A DNA stretch of 64,000 bases from positions 35,847-99,846 of the forward strand of contig CAIVDU010000038.1 of assembly GCA_903904815.1 (NCBI GenBank), in the 5' to 3' direction. Positions 52,262-60,318 of this stretch are shown here, piece after piece. Position numbers and translations under genes: made by a program. The DNA is from an uncultured Armatimonadota bacterium. GTDB taxonomy: Bacteria; Armatimonadota; Fimbriimonadia; Fimbriimonadales; Fimbriimonadaceae. The notes beneath the pieces are model-generated. The model was not told the DNA's origin. It worked only from the letters and a program-made list of their open reading frames with translations, and did no database searches. Every line of letters starts with the position of its first letter. Position 1 is the stretch's first letter.

Positions 52262-53380
52262 TCAACCAGCGCCAACAAACTGATCGGTAGTCGGCTTCCA
52301 CGCCCCATGCGAATACCGATACAAAGGTATCCCGCGACGATGCGCGCCAGTGCCGTCGACGAAGAACGAGGCCCCGGTTCCAAACCGATATCTTGATAGA
52401 TCGTAGTTTGGTGATATGACGTTCCTTGAACCCCTGGCCAAGCCGTCGACAAGCACGGGATGCGACTGGCCAACGCACTCGATCTGATTGCTAAACAGCT
52501 GCGCCGATGTCATTGGCGAACTGATCTGGACCACCGGCGACACAAACGGCGTGACGATATCGTTATGGATGAGATAGATCGTGCCGTCCCGCTTTCCTTG
52601 CTCAATTCCAAAGTGGATCACCGTCCGGTTACCCTTTGCAGCCTTGCTCTTGCGGATCACGTTGCCGATCAACACCACGTTGGAGTAAGGGCGCTCCGTG
52701 TCCCAAGCATCCACGAAGTCCATTTCGCGGTTCGCGGAATCGTGGATGGAGCAGTACTGGACCAGCGTGTAATGTGCCCTGCTCTTCAGGTTGTGTCCAG
52801 TCAACGCGTCATGAATGTCACAGAACTGGACCGTCGCGCTGGTTCCACCCAAGTAGAGGTTGTGGTTGTATCCAGGATCGCCAAAATCTCCATTTTCATA
52901 GATTTCGCAGTGATCGATCAGTTGATCGGAGGCGGCCAGGTTATCCCCGACTGAGCCGGCGGACATGACACCCATGTTGTTTCCGTGCACACTGCAATTT
53001 CTCATCGTACAGTGGTTCGCCGCGTTGATCCTCAGACCCGCTCCATTGTGCGAGGCATTGCTGGCGCCAACCAATTCGAAGTTGTCGATCTCAACCCCGT
53101 CTGCCCCGGGTTCCACCTGAAAAATGGCGCGCGGTACGCTGCCCGCCCCGCTGTATTCGAACCCCGAACCATCGATCTTGACCCTTCCCTGTCCGACAAT
53201 CTTCAGCCCTGGTGTTCGAATGAGCACCGCGGATCGAACGTAACCAACCGCTTTCGGAAACACGCGAATTTCGTCACCAGGATGTGACGCCCTCACCGCG
53301 TCCTCGATACGAGCGAACGCTTTACCATCCCCGACATCGAGCACGGTCGGAATGAGCACCATGAACAGGGCAATGATCAT
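52262..53380 (-). CDS. Secreted right-handed beta-helix protein
   Basis: A 372-residue protein with a hydrophobic N-terminus (MIIALFMVLIPTVLDVG). ARIEDAVRASHPGDEIRVFP is the typical cap before a pectate-lyase-like helix. The coils are visible as VEIDNFELVGASNASHNGAG, CTMRNCSVHGNNMGV, IDHCEIYENGDFG and VQYCSIHDSANREMDFVDA. Family members are polysaccharide lyases, epimerases or glycosidases. I cannot name the active site; Asp and Arg lie on the central coils. Confidence 0.82.
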   Translation of the reverse strand: MIIALFMVLIPTVLDVGDGKAFARIEDAVRASHPGDEIRVFPKAVGYVRSAVLIRTPGLKIVGQGRVKIDGSGFEYSGAGSVPRAIFQVEPGADGVEIDNFELVGASNASHNGAGLRINAANHCTMRNCSVHGNNMGVMSAGSVGDNLAASDQLIDHCEIYENGDFGDPGYNHNLYLGGTSATVQFCDIHDALTGHNLKSRAHYTLVQYCSIHDSANREMDFVDAWDTERPYSNVVLIGNVIRKSKAAKGNRTVIHFGIEQGKRDGTIYLIHNDIVTPFVSPVVQISSPMTSAQLFSNQIECVGQSHPVLVDGLARGSRNVISPNYDLSRYRFGTGASFFVDGTGAHRRGIPLYRYSHGAWKPTTDQFVGAG

Positions 53381-53425
53381 GCGAATCCTTACTCTCCTTA
53401 GTCCAATTTCCCAGCCTAGCCAGCG

Positions 53426-53953
53426 TCACCAGCACGAAAACTCTTCGCAGTATTTCTGCCAAAGATCGCCTTCTGGCGGTGGTGGAGTCGATGTCGGCGT
53501 AAGAATCGCTCGTTGAAGCTGAATCTGACCGGCGTGGTATTGGTCATGGTTCATGACGGTGGCGATCAGTTTCCAAGCAGGAACCATTGCACCGTTAAAC
53601 CGTGGTCGCTCGGCCTCCAGATCCTCGACTGATGCCCATGAATCCATCCAGTAAGCATGCGCCTCGTGAAGCCAATCGACCACCGCATCGAGATTGGGCC
53701 AAAGCGAATCGATCTTCGGCGACAACTCCCGCCAACGTACCTCCGTCTCACGAAACCCCACACTGCCGTAGATGATTTTCCCGTTCGCGACGTGGGCGAT
53801 CTGGCTCAGAATCGACCCTTCCGTGTGCAAGTACTCGCCAGGTTGCAGTTCAATTGTGGCCCATGCCAGTTCTTGGGTTAGCCCCGTAATAGACTCAAGC
53901 AGGTCCTCCCAAGATAGGTTTGATAGTTTGATGAGCAACTCCCTGTCCGTCAT
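53426..53953 (-). CDS. DinB family protein
   Basis: A 175-residue four-helix protein. EGSILSQIAHVANGKIIYGS holds the first His and WKLIATVMNHDQYHAGQIQL the second and third, the complete DinB metal set. A proline-rich tail (TPTSTPPPPEGD) follows. The role is unknown; DinB-fold proteins commonly serve in bacillithiol or mycothiol-type detoxification or have no known function. Confidence 0.82.
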   Translation of the reverse strand: MTDRELLIKLSNLSWEDLLESITGLTQELAWATIELQPGEYLHTEGSILSQIAHVANGKIIYGSVGFRETEVRWRELSPKIDSLWPNLDAVVDWLHEAHAYWMDSWASVEDLEAERPRFNGAMVPAWKLIATVMNHDQYHAGQIQLQRAILTPTSTPPPPEGDLWQKYCEEFSCW

Positions 53954-54173
53954 GGACTCAAGCTACCTCCTCGTCACAAAAAAAGCTTCAAAAAAGTACC
54001 GAGGCATCTTACGACTCAGCAGCCCCGGATGGGTACAAACCAAGGCATTTTTGGTTCTTGTTCGGGCACCAAATCAACGAACAACTGTTTTGCCTAAGGA
54101 CGATCACGTCGACCTATAGATACAGAACTCAGCACAGTAAAGCCATTTGACGGCCCTGACCAAACGAGCCGGG

Positions 54174-56006
54174 CTACTGAAGCGACTTCAGATACTCGAT
54201 CAGATCCCGCTTTTTAGGTTCCGACAAAGACCAGCCATACGTATGCCCTTTGTTTGAGTTACCGGGCAAAGACGCGTCAAACTTGACCCCACGGACTGGG
54301 TCCGAAATGTAACCGAGGACTGAGGGGTCGTAAACGTGAGATCCAACGTAAAATATATCCTCCCTCCTTTGTAACCCCAGGAGCTCGTACATGTTGGGCA
54401 CGGAACCATTGTGGAGATATGGTGCAGCTGCCCATATCCCGTTGAGAGATCTTGACTCATAACCGGCCACGTACGGATTGAACGTAGTTGAGTTAGTCTT
54501 CTCGCCTGAGCTTAGTAGGCTGACGCTGGTGTCCGCATTAAGCGATTCAGGGAGCGGGGACACCGTATTTTGCTCTACATTGGCCCTTTGATCGGCAGTC
54601 GCTAAACTTGGATCGTCCAAGTTATAAAACTGTTTGTACTTATATCGTTTGTAGGCCGCTCCAACTTCCTTTGCGTCGAAAACGAGCGCTCCTAACACGA
54701 GTCTGTCTAAAACCCCAATTGCCGCTACCGGATTTCCTTTACGAAGTGTCAAAAGGTTGGTGTTGGAGGTGGCAGTGTTCGCCAACAGCGTATTGTTGGG
54801 GTCAGTGCTTAGGTTAGGCAACCGCAGCGGGTTGTCGCCTGGGCGCATTTGCAGTGGTGTTGGTTTCACCGTCCATACTTCCCCTGGGGGCGCTACTCCC
54901 TGATGGCATCCTCCGGTTTGGCAGGTTGATGTGAACCAAGTCCGACCGCGGGCCGCCGCGACCGTATCGTAGGGGGGAAATATGTCGTTCCACCGGGGCG
55001 GCTTCAAGCCGCTGATCCAACTGTCAAGTTTTGCCAACCCAGATATGTTTACGCTCGACCGGTAGATCGGCAACCAGTTGACATCATACTGTGCAAACAC
55101 TCCCGTTACCTCGCCGGCATTTCGACTCAGTCGCTCAATCCAAGTGCTGTTAGGAACTCCGCCAAACCACTGGATCTTGCTCTGCCGGTCCGAATACCAA
55201 AGGAACGGGAATTTGACCGGCGCGTTAAGTTGAGCGGGGGGATTCTGTTGGCTGTGGATATCGTAGACGCAGACACGGTTGAAGATTGCGCCTACGCAGT
55301 CGAGACGCCCAGGCCCACCTAATCGTGATGGGATGTACAGACCGAGCATCTTCTTCATGATCGGGGCCCACTTTTTGAACTTGATCTTAATGTCGTGAAC
55401 CGAGCCGTCCACTCCCTCACGACCCACACTCTGGGCAAAGGCATTCAGTCGGTCGGGGTCGTCATAGGTTTTCTGAATGGCCGATTGAAGCTTGACTAAA
55501 ATGGCTCCGAAATTGATTGTGCCCGGCGCACCATCGATCAGATAGGTTCTTTGCGGACCTGCACTTACTTCACTCTTGGGAGTGATCGCTCCCGTGTGAC
55601 AGGCAGCGCATGTAAGACCTAACCAGTGCTTTTCGGAAATGCTGTCTGGGAACGTGTGCAACTCGTCCTGTTTGGTGAAGCCAATCGGTAACTGGTCTGG
55701 GTTAACCAGTGAGTTGTCAGGTGTTGAATCATCGTAAAGCACCCCGCAAGATCTGAGATCATCCTTAAGAAGCGTTCCGTCGGGCTCTTCTAGGTGCAAG
55801 AACCAATAATAGGGGATCAATTCGGACCCTTGAGCCTCGTAATGAAAAGCCTGACTTACTTGAGGTGACCAACCTTGATATACGAACGACGCCTTTGTAT
55901 CTTCAAGTTGCTTCCCATTACTCGCTGGATAACCAACCATCGCTAAACCTAATGGCGTACTAGAAAAAAGCAAGACGACCGCTCTTTGAGTTCCACGTAT
56001 CTTCAT
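54174..56006 (-). CDS. RoxA-like dihaem c-type cytochrome, exported
   Basis: A 610-residue protein with an N-terminal signal (AVVLLFSSTPLGLAMVG). The first haem site is C133-A-A-C-H137. The second near residues 361-367 is CQTGGCH, a CX4CH spacing instead of CX2CH. The C-terminal GYESRSLNGIWAAAPYLHNG followed by SVPNMYELL is a hallmark of the RoxA/dihaem peroxidase-like group, which includes rubber oxygenases. It probably works in the periplasm on an organic substrate or as a peroxidase. Regulation is not visible. Confidence 0.85.
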   Translation of the reverse strand: MKIRGTQRAVVLLFSSTPLGLAMVGYPASNGKQLEDTKASFVYQGWSPQVSQAFHYEAQGSELIPYYWFLHLEEPDGTLLKDDLRSCGVLYDDSTPDNSLVNPDQLPIGFTKQDELHTFPDSISEKHWLGLTCAACHTGAITPKSEVSAGPQRTYLIDGAPGTINFGAILVKLQSAIQKTYDDPDRLNAFAQSVGREGVDGSVHDIKIKFKKWAPIMKKMLGLYIPSRLGGPGRLDCVGAIFNRVCVYDIHSQQNPPAQLNAPVKFPFLWYSDRQSKIQWFGGVPNSTWIERLSRNAGEVTGVFAQYDVNWLPIYRSSVNISGLAKLDSWISGLKPPRWNDIFPPYDTVAAARGRTWFTSTCQTGGCHQGVAPPGEVWTVKPTPLQMRPGDNPLRLPNLSTDPNNTLLANTATSNTNLLTLRKGNPVAAIGVLDRLVLGALVFDAKEVGAAYKRYKYKQFYNLDDPSLATADQRANVEQNTVSPLPESLNADTSVSLLSSGEKTNSTTFNPYVAGYESRSLNGIWAAAPYLHNGSVPNMYELLGLQRREDIFYVGSHVYDPSVLGYISDPVRGVKFDASLPGNSNKGHTYGWSLSEPKKRDLIEYLKSLQ

Positions 56007-56109
56007 ACCGAAACAGTATCAGATATTTGATAACTAATGTCAACAGTTGTTTGTTGCCTTAAAGAGATCGTTATTCAAATTTGTGGGGTTCATCTCTCGG
56101 CCTTTGCAG

Positions 56110-56550
56110 CTAGTTACCAGGGGCCTTGTCCTGCGTTCGAACAATGAGCCATTTTCCTTCGAACTTCTTCCAACTGTCGATGCCAATCTCGTGGGAACGG
56201 ATGATCTTGTTGTCCTTACCCGTGAATGTCCAGTTGGATTCAAAAGTGACCTCAATCACGTCTCCCCGCTTGGTGACCCCGACAATTTTCTCCCCACCGA
56301 CAATCTTCTTCATCTCAAACAACGGTGTGAATTCGAGGAGAGCTTCAGCCCGCTTCTTCGTTTCACCGTCGGCCAGAACCCAGATGTACTCAGCTGCGAT
56401 GTAGCTCTCGAACTTTGGAAGGTTCTTGGCTCGAACAACTCGGGAAATCTCCTCATATCGGGATTTCCACTGGGCCGCAAGCTTGTCAGAGTCGGCAATA
56501 GTTAACGTAGCTGCGATGACTGCGATAAAAGTGACGATCGCGCGAAACAT
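56110..56550 (-). CDS. Secreted DUF4440/SnoaL-like protein
   Basis: A 146-residue protein with a signal peptide (MFRAIVTFIAVIAATLTIA) followed by a helix (LAAQWKSRYEEISRVVRAKN). The cone-shaped NTF2-like fold is suggested by FESYIAAEYIWVLADGETKK and VIEVTFESNWTFTGKD. DUF4440-type proteins are small ligand-binding or enzyme scaffolds; no catalytic residue is certain. Confidence 0.72.
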   Translation of the reverse strand: MFRAIVTFIAVIAATLTIADSDKLAAQWKSRYEEISRVVRAKNLPKFESYIAAEYIWVLADGETKKRAEALLEFTPLFEMKKIVGGEKIVGVTKRGDVIEVTFESNWTFTGKDNKIIRSHEIGIDSWKKFEGKWLIVRTQDKAPGN

Positions 56551-56578
56551 CGCCCAAGTTACCTAGCTGAACGCTCCC

Positions 56579-57124
56579 TTAATCCTCTAAGGCGACCGGA
56601 CAGCAAAACGCCTTACTCGCCATTCCTGACCGGTCGAAGCAACACACTCGCCGCTTGCCCTTTGAAAGCATGTCCATCATCTTTTCAAGGCGGATCAGGC
56701 GGGTCTCCGCCTTCCGGCCTTGCGTCATCCAGGTGATCCAATCTCGTCTCGCGATGGCCGTCGTGTCGTTCCACACTGACAGGGCCGCCGGAGTTTGCTC
56801 CAGCGCGTCAAGAAGATCTTTCGGGACCTCAGGTTCTGGTTCAACTCTAGCCGGGGCGATCTCGAACTGAACCGTATCGCCTGACCCTGCGTTCGCCCCC
56901 TCACTCCAAGCCCGTTCAACTTTGAGCCAATGCCCGCCTTCACTATCTGGCTGAAGAGTTGCCGCGAAGGCGAAGCCGTTCATGGTCCCTTCCACCGACG
57001 CCATGTTTCGGGTAGGAATCTGGTCGCTCGCGTCCTGAGGGAGCCTGATAAAAGTCCAATCTCCTCCCTCCATGGGAGAAAGGAGCTTTGCCTTAAAATC
57101 GATTCGAGTTGCCGTCTTCGCCAT
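56579..57124 (-). CDS. DUF1905 / YdeI-OmpD-associated protein
   Basis: A 181-residue cytoplasmic protein in two parts. Residues 1-95 form a DUF1905 beta barrel (FKAKLLSPMEGGDWTFIRLP, then ASVEGTMNGFAFAATL). Residues 97-165 form the YdeI/OmpD-associated helical segment (VPKDLLDALEQTPAALSVWN, then RRDWITWMTQGRKAETR), ending in a basic tail with an unusual CC pair. This architecture is common but its biochemical role is unknown. A second single-domain DUF1905 protein lies at 61978-62292. Confidence 0.82.
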   Translation of the reverse strand: MAKTATRIDFKAKLLSPMEGGDWTFIRLPQDASDQIPTRNMASVEGTMNGFAFAATLQPDSEGGHWLKVERAWSEGANAGSGDTVQFEIAPARVEPEPEVPKDLLDALEQTPAALSVWNDTTAIARRDWITWMTQGRKAETRLIRLEKMMDMLSKGKRRVCCFDRSGMASKAFCCPVALED

Positions 57125-57169
57125 TCGTCCAAATTATCGTCGATTCAGACTTACCTTTTTCGGGGCAGC

Positions 57170-58048
57170 TTACAGAGCCTTTCCATAAAGTGCCAGCAGT
57201 CGTGCCCACGCCTTCTCAGCCTGAGGTTCGTTGTATACCGACGAGTCGGGTGGGCACCATCCATGGGCAGCCCCTTCGTAAACCTCAATCTCCGCAGGCC
57301 GGTTTGATTTTGTGAAAACGTCCTTCAGCGCGGTCTTGTCGTTAGGGGATCGGCTGTCGTCATTGGCGGCAATGGCAACCAGAAACTGGGCCTTGCTATT
57401 GGCCGCCTCCAGGTGGGGGCTATTCGGTTGATCCGTCACAAGCCCGCCACCGTGGAAAGTGGCGACAGCCCCCACTCGCCCGGAGACTGCCGCAGCGGTC
57501 CGAAACGCCATCGGGCCGCCCATGCAGTAGCCTTGCGTGCCAATCAGCCGATTCTTTGCGACGGAGGACTGAGCATCTAACCACGCGATGAACGCTTTTG
57601 CGTCCGTAAACTCAGTGGTCTCGTTAAGACTCTTGGCAAGAGGCATCAGACTCTGGATCGGAGTCGCCGTCCCCGCTTCAGCCGTGGGCGCCTTGTGCAA
57701 TCGATAGAATGGATTCACAACCAAAACGGCGTATCCCGACTCGGCTAGCCGCTTGCCCATCTGGCGAAACGCGGGCCGGAGTCCGAAGATGTCCGGCCAA
57801 ATAAGAACGCCCGGCGCAGTTCCCGACGCGGGACGCACGAAATAGCAGTCTGCCGTGCCATCTGGTGTCGTGATGTTGACCTCTGACTCCACGACCGTGG
57901 CCGCGTTCGCCACTGCTGGAAGCATCATGGCCATGCCGGCACCCAACAGGATTCCAAACTGCCTTCGCGTCACGAGCCCGCGTTTCTCGAAATCCTGCCG
58001 ATCCTTATCGAAGCTTTCCTGCTCACACATCGTGCAACCATTATCCAA
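57170..58048 (-). CDS. Tat-exported dienelactone hydrolase family protein
   Basis: A 292-residue hydrolase with a twin-arginine signal (LVTRRQFGILLGAGMAMMLP). The oxyanion strand is GVLIWPDIFGLRPAFR. The nucleophile is Cys in GTQGYCMGGPMAF, with the acid in ANDDSRSP and the His in EGAAHGWCPP. DLH enzymes hydrolyse cyclic dienelactones or esters; export by Tat suggests a folded periplasmic enzyme. A shorter start at 58030 is possible. It is divergent from the glyoxalase-like gene. Confidence 0.9.
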   Translation of the reverse strand: MDNGCTMCEQESFDKDRQDFEKRGLVTRRQFGILLGAGMAMMLPAVANAATVVESEVNITTPDGTADCYFVRPASGTAPGVLIWPDIFGLRPAFRQMGKRLAESGYAVLVVNPFYRLHKAPTAEAGTATPIQSLMPLAKSLNETTEFTDAKAFIAWLDAQSSVAKNRLIGTQGYCMGGPMAFRTAAAVSGRVGAVATFHGGGLVTDQPNSPHLEAANSKAQFLVAIAANDDSRSPNDKTALKDVFTKSNRPAEIEVYEGAAHGWCPPDSSVYNEPQAEKAWARLLALYGKAL

Positions 58049-58102
58049 CAGGTCGAGGTTATCACTCGTTCAGAAAATCCAAACCTAACATATACTTTTT
58101 TC

Positions 58103-58504
58103 ATGGTTGCGACTCGAGCTCAAGTGGGGTCGATTTCTCCGTTCTTTATCGTGAGGAATCTCCAAGACACAATCTCCTTTTATCGGGACAAGCTGGGTTT
58201 CGAGATCACGTTCGCTGCTCCAGAAGGAGAGCCCTTCTTTGCCATCTTGAGGCGAGATGGAGTCCAAGTGTTTGTCAAAGAGATCGGTGAACATGTGCCT
58301 CCGATTCCAAATCATCAGCGACACGAATGGGCCCGGTGGGATGCCTTCGCATTCACCGAGGACCCGGATGGTTTAGGGGCTGAGTTCAACCGACGAAGCG
58401 AAGACCTGATCGGCTCGGTCGCCGATACAGACGACGGACTTCGGGGATTCGAAGTGGTCGACCCTAATGGTTACGTCCTTTTCTTCGGAAGGCCTCAAAC
58501 CTAG
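58103..58504 (+). CDS. Glyoxalase/bleomycin-resistance (VOC) family protein
   Basis: A 133-residue vicinal-oxygen-chelate protein. It starts ISPFFIVRNLQDTISFYRDK with LGFEITFAAPEGEPFFAIL, and ends GLRGFEVVDPNGYVLFFGRP with the metal-ligand Glu region in the usual place. Relatives include dioxygenases, glyoxalases and drug-binding proteins; the substrate is unknown. The start codon lies 54 bases from the divergent DLH gene. Confidence 0.88.
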   Translation: MVATRAQVGSISPFFIVRNLQDTISFYRDKLGFEITFAAPEGEPFFAILRRDGVQVFVKEIGEHVPPIPNHQRHEWARWDAFAFTEDPDGLGAEFNRRSEDLIGSVADTDDGLRGFEVVDPNGYVLFFGRPQT

Positions 58505-58580
58505 AGTTGGCTAGGTTCGACCAGTGTGAGATATGGGGTTCTCAATTAGCTCTTCACCGAGGTGGCCGTAATATCTAGCC

Positions 58581-58943
58581 GTGTCCGACTTTACTGGCTC
58601 AAACCATAGCTTCAAAGCGCGAATCACGTTCCTGGGTCCCGCTGAAAATGGCAGAAAGTATCCTGCTGTCCAAGGCTACCGACCTGATTTCTTCTACGCG
58701 GATGATCGTAGACATGGGTGGGTAATTTGGCCGAGATTTCTTGATGAGCACGGCAATCAGCTACCTGATGGCGCGACCGTGCCACTGGAGTGTGATGCGT
58801 TCATGTACGTCCTGGACGACACCCTTCGGAGAACCGTTCATCAACAACGTCTCAAGGTAGGAGCGACCTTCCTTGTCTCTGAAGGTGTGCACGTCGTGGC
58901 AAACGGCGTCGTCCTGGAAATCACCGGACTCTTCGATTCCTAA
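58581..58943 (+). CDS. Uncharacterised small beta-barrel protein
   Basis: A 120-residue cytoplasmic protein. FKARITFLGPAENGRKYPAV followed by QGYRPDFFYADD resembles the domain-2-like barrel motif (GR..PA..GYRP.F) seen in small proteins related to the EF-Tu C-terminal barrel. VEGVHVVANGVVLEI-type strands close it. The function is unknown. Confidence 0.6.
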   Translation: MSDFTGSNHSFKARITFLGPAENGRKYPAVQGYRPDFFYADDRRHGWVIWPRFLDEHGNQLPDGATVPLECDAFMYVLDDTLRRTVHQQRLKVGATFLVSEGVHVVANGVVLEITGLFDS

Positions 58944-59005
58944 AAGTTATCGCCCCAAGTCTTAGCCCAATCCGGAGTGACCACCGGTTCAAAAAGGAGA
59001 CGCTG

Positions 59006-59284
59006 TCAGTCGAGAAAAGGAAATCCGTCGGCAAGAATTTGCGAGCCACGAACCGTAATCATTCTTCCCTTAGGATCCTTTCCCACCCAGCATAGAAAGG
59101 CCCGAGTCCTCACTCGCCTAAAGTCCGTGTCCTCCAGGATTTCTGAACACCGGTCGGCGGATATCTCGCTCTCAGCCAGATGGCTCTCCTCATCCATTTC
59201 AACGAAGGTAAAAGGGGATTGGTCGGCAAGGCGTTCTTCTTCGCAAAGAGATTGACCTGAATGGACTGATGTTCGTAAGCCCAA
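59006..59284 (-). CDS. Small hypothetical protein after the glycosylase gene
   Basis: A 92-residue acidic protein from a TTG (SPFTFVEMDEESHLAESEIS, then CWVGKDPKGRMITVRGSQIL). It begins 10 bases after the stop of the uracil-DNA glycosylase family gene on the same strand, so it is probably co-transcribed. No family is recognised. Codon usage looks coding. The start is uncertain. Confidence 0.5.
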   Translation of the reverse strand: MGLRTSVHSGQSLCEEERLADQSPFTFVEMDEESHLAESEISADRCSEILEDTDFRRVRTRAFLCWVGKDPKGRMITVRGSQILADGFPFLD

Positions 59285-59294
59285 TCGAATTCGT

Positions 59295-59924
59295 TTAGGT
59301 CCGAAGGACTTCCAGAACCCGTCCTCTCAACTCCGGCAGAAGATCGGTAGTAAACCAAGGATTTTTGGATAGCCACCGGTTGTTTCTCGGGCTCGGATGC
59401 GGAAGGGGCACGATCGACGGCCAATGCGATCGCCACTCAGACACGGTTTGGGTCAGAGATTGGGTCGCGGACGGCAGGTGATAATCAAGGGCATATTTCC
59501 CGATCACCAGCGTCAAGCTTACGTTGGGTAACTGCGCCAGTAAGCTCGACCTCCACTTTGGCGCACACTCGGGGCGAGGTGGCATGTCTCCGGAGTTTCC
59601 CGTACCGGGATAACAGAACCCCATCGGGAGGATCGCCACCTTTGTCTCGTCGTAAAAATCCTTCCGATCCAATCCTAGCCAGTCACGCAGCCGATCCCCG
59701 CTTGGGTCATCGAAAGGGATGCCTGTCCGATGCACCTTCGACCCCGGGGCCTGACCAGCGATCAGAATCTTCGCGTCCCCATGGACCTGAACGATCGGAC
59801 GCGGGCCTAAGGGCAGTGAGCTCTCGCAGATCCGGCAGTTCCGGACCTCCTCTAACAGATTCTCTAGACGCACACTCCTAACTAGCACATCCAGAGGTGG
59901 GAGCGACCGATATTTCCTTACCAA
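59295..59924 (-). CDS. Uracil-DNA glycosylase superfamily protein
   Basis: A 209-residue protein. Motif 1 is AGQAPGSKVHRTGIPFDDPS followed by GDRLRDWLG, typical of the family-4-like UDG branch; the phosphate/His motif is LPHPSPRNNRW near the C-terminus. The early CRICESSLP and the later CYPGT and PRPECAPKW supply four Cys that could bind an Fe-S cluster as in family 4 enzymes; this is inference. It removes uracil or related bases in DNA repair. The TTG at 59924 is uncertain. Confidence 0.83.
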   Translation of the reverse strand: MVRKYRSLPPLDVLVRSVRLENLLEEVRNCRICESSLPLGPRPIVQVHGDAKILIAGQAPGSKVHRTGIPFDDPSGDRLRDWLGLDRKDFYDETKVAILPMGFCYPGTGNSGDMPPRPECAPKWRSSLLAQLPNVSLTLVIGKYALDYHLPSATQSLTQTVSEWRSHWPSIVPLPHPSPRNNRWLSKNPWFTTDLLPELRGRVLEVLRT

Positions 59925-60165
59925 TAAAATTGTGCGGTCACGAGTGCGGGTGAATTATCCGCGAATGAGGCGAAAGGTCAGGTTGCTTGCGGGCACGCCA
60001 CCGAGACTTCCCGTACCGGTCACCGTTCCGTTTTCGATCGCCCTATGATCTCCACTCTTTTCAATCCGACCAGCGAAACATAACCAAGATCGATCCGAAA
60101 GCCCACAATCTGGTCGATCGAAGTTAATGAACAGGGATGATTCGTCTCCTGCAGATCATTTATGT

Positions 60166-60294
60166 CTAGAGGCCGGAACCCTTCTTGGCAGCGATCGCTT
60201 CCGGCGGCGTGTGATCCGAACCCTTGAATTGTGCGCTCGCCGCAGAAGTCTGAACAGCCTTAACCAGGCCGTCAGACTTGCGACACGCCCGCAC
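60166..60294 (-). CDS. 42-residue ORF in frame after the ankyrin gene
   Basis: A GTG at 60294 with GGGAG four bases upstream opens a 42-residue frame (RACRKSDGLVKAVQTSAASA, ending EAIAAKKGSGL). It is in the same frame as the upstream ankyrin gene, whose TAG stop lies at 60319-60321, so it is either a small gene, a readthrough extension or a former C-terminus cut off by the TAG. Codon pattern is coding-like. The rest of the gap 59925-60318 shows nothing. Confidence 0.4.
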   Translation of the reverse strand: MRACRKSDGLVKAVQTSAASAQFKGSDHTPPEAIAAKKGSGL

Positions 60295-60318
60295 ATTGCT
60301 CCCGGAACAGCGGTTGTC

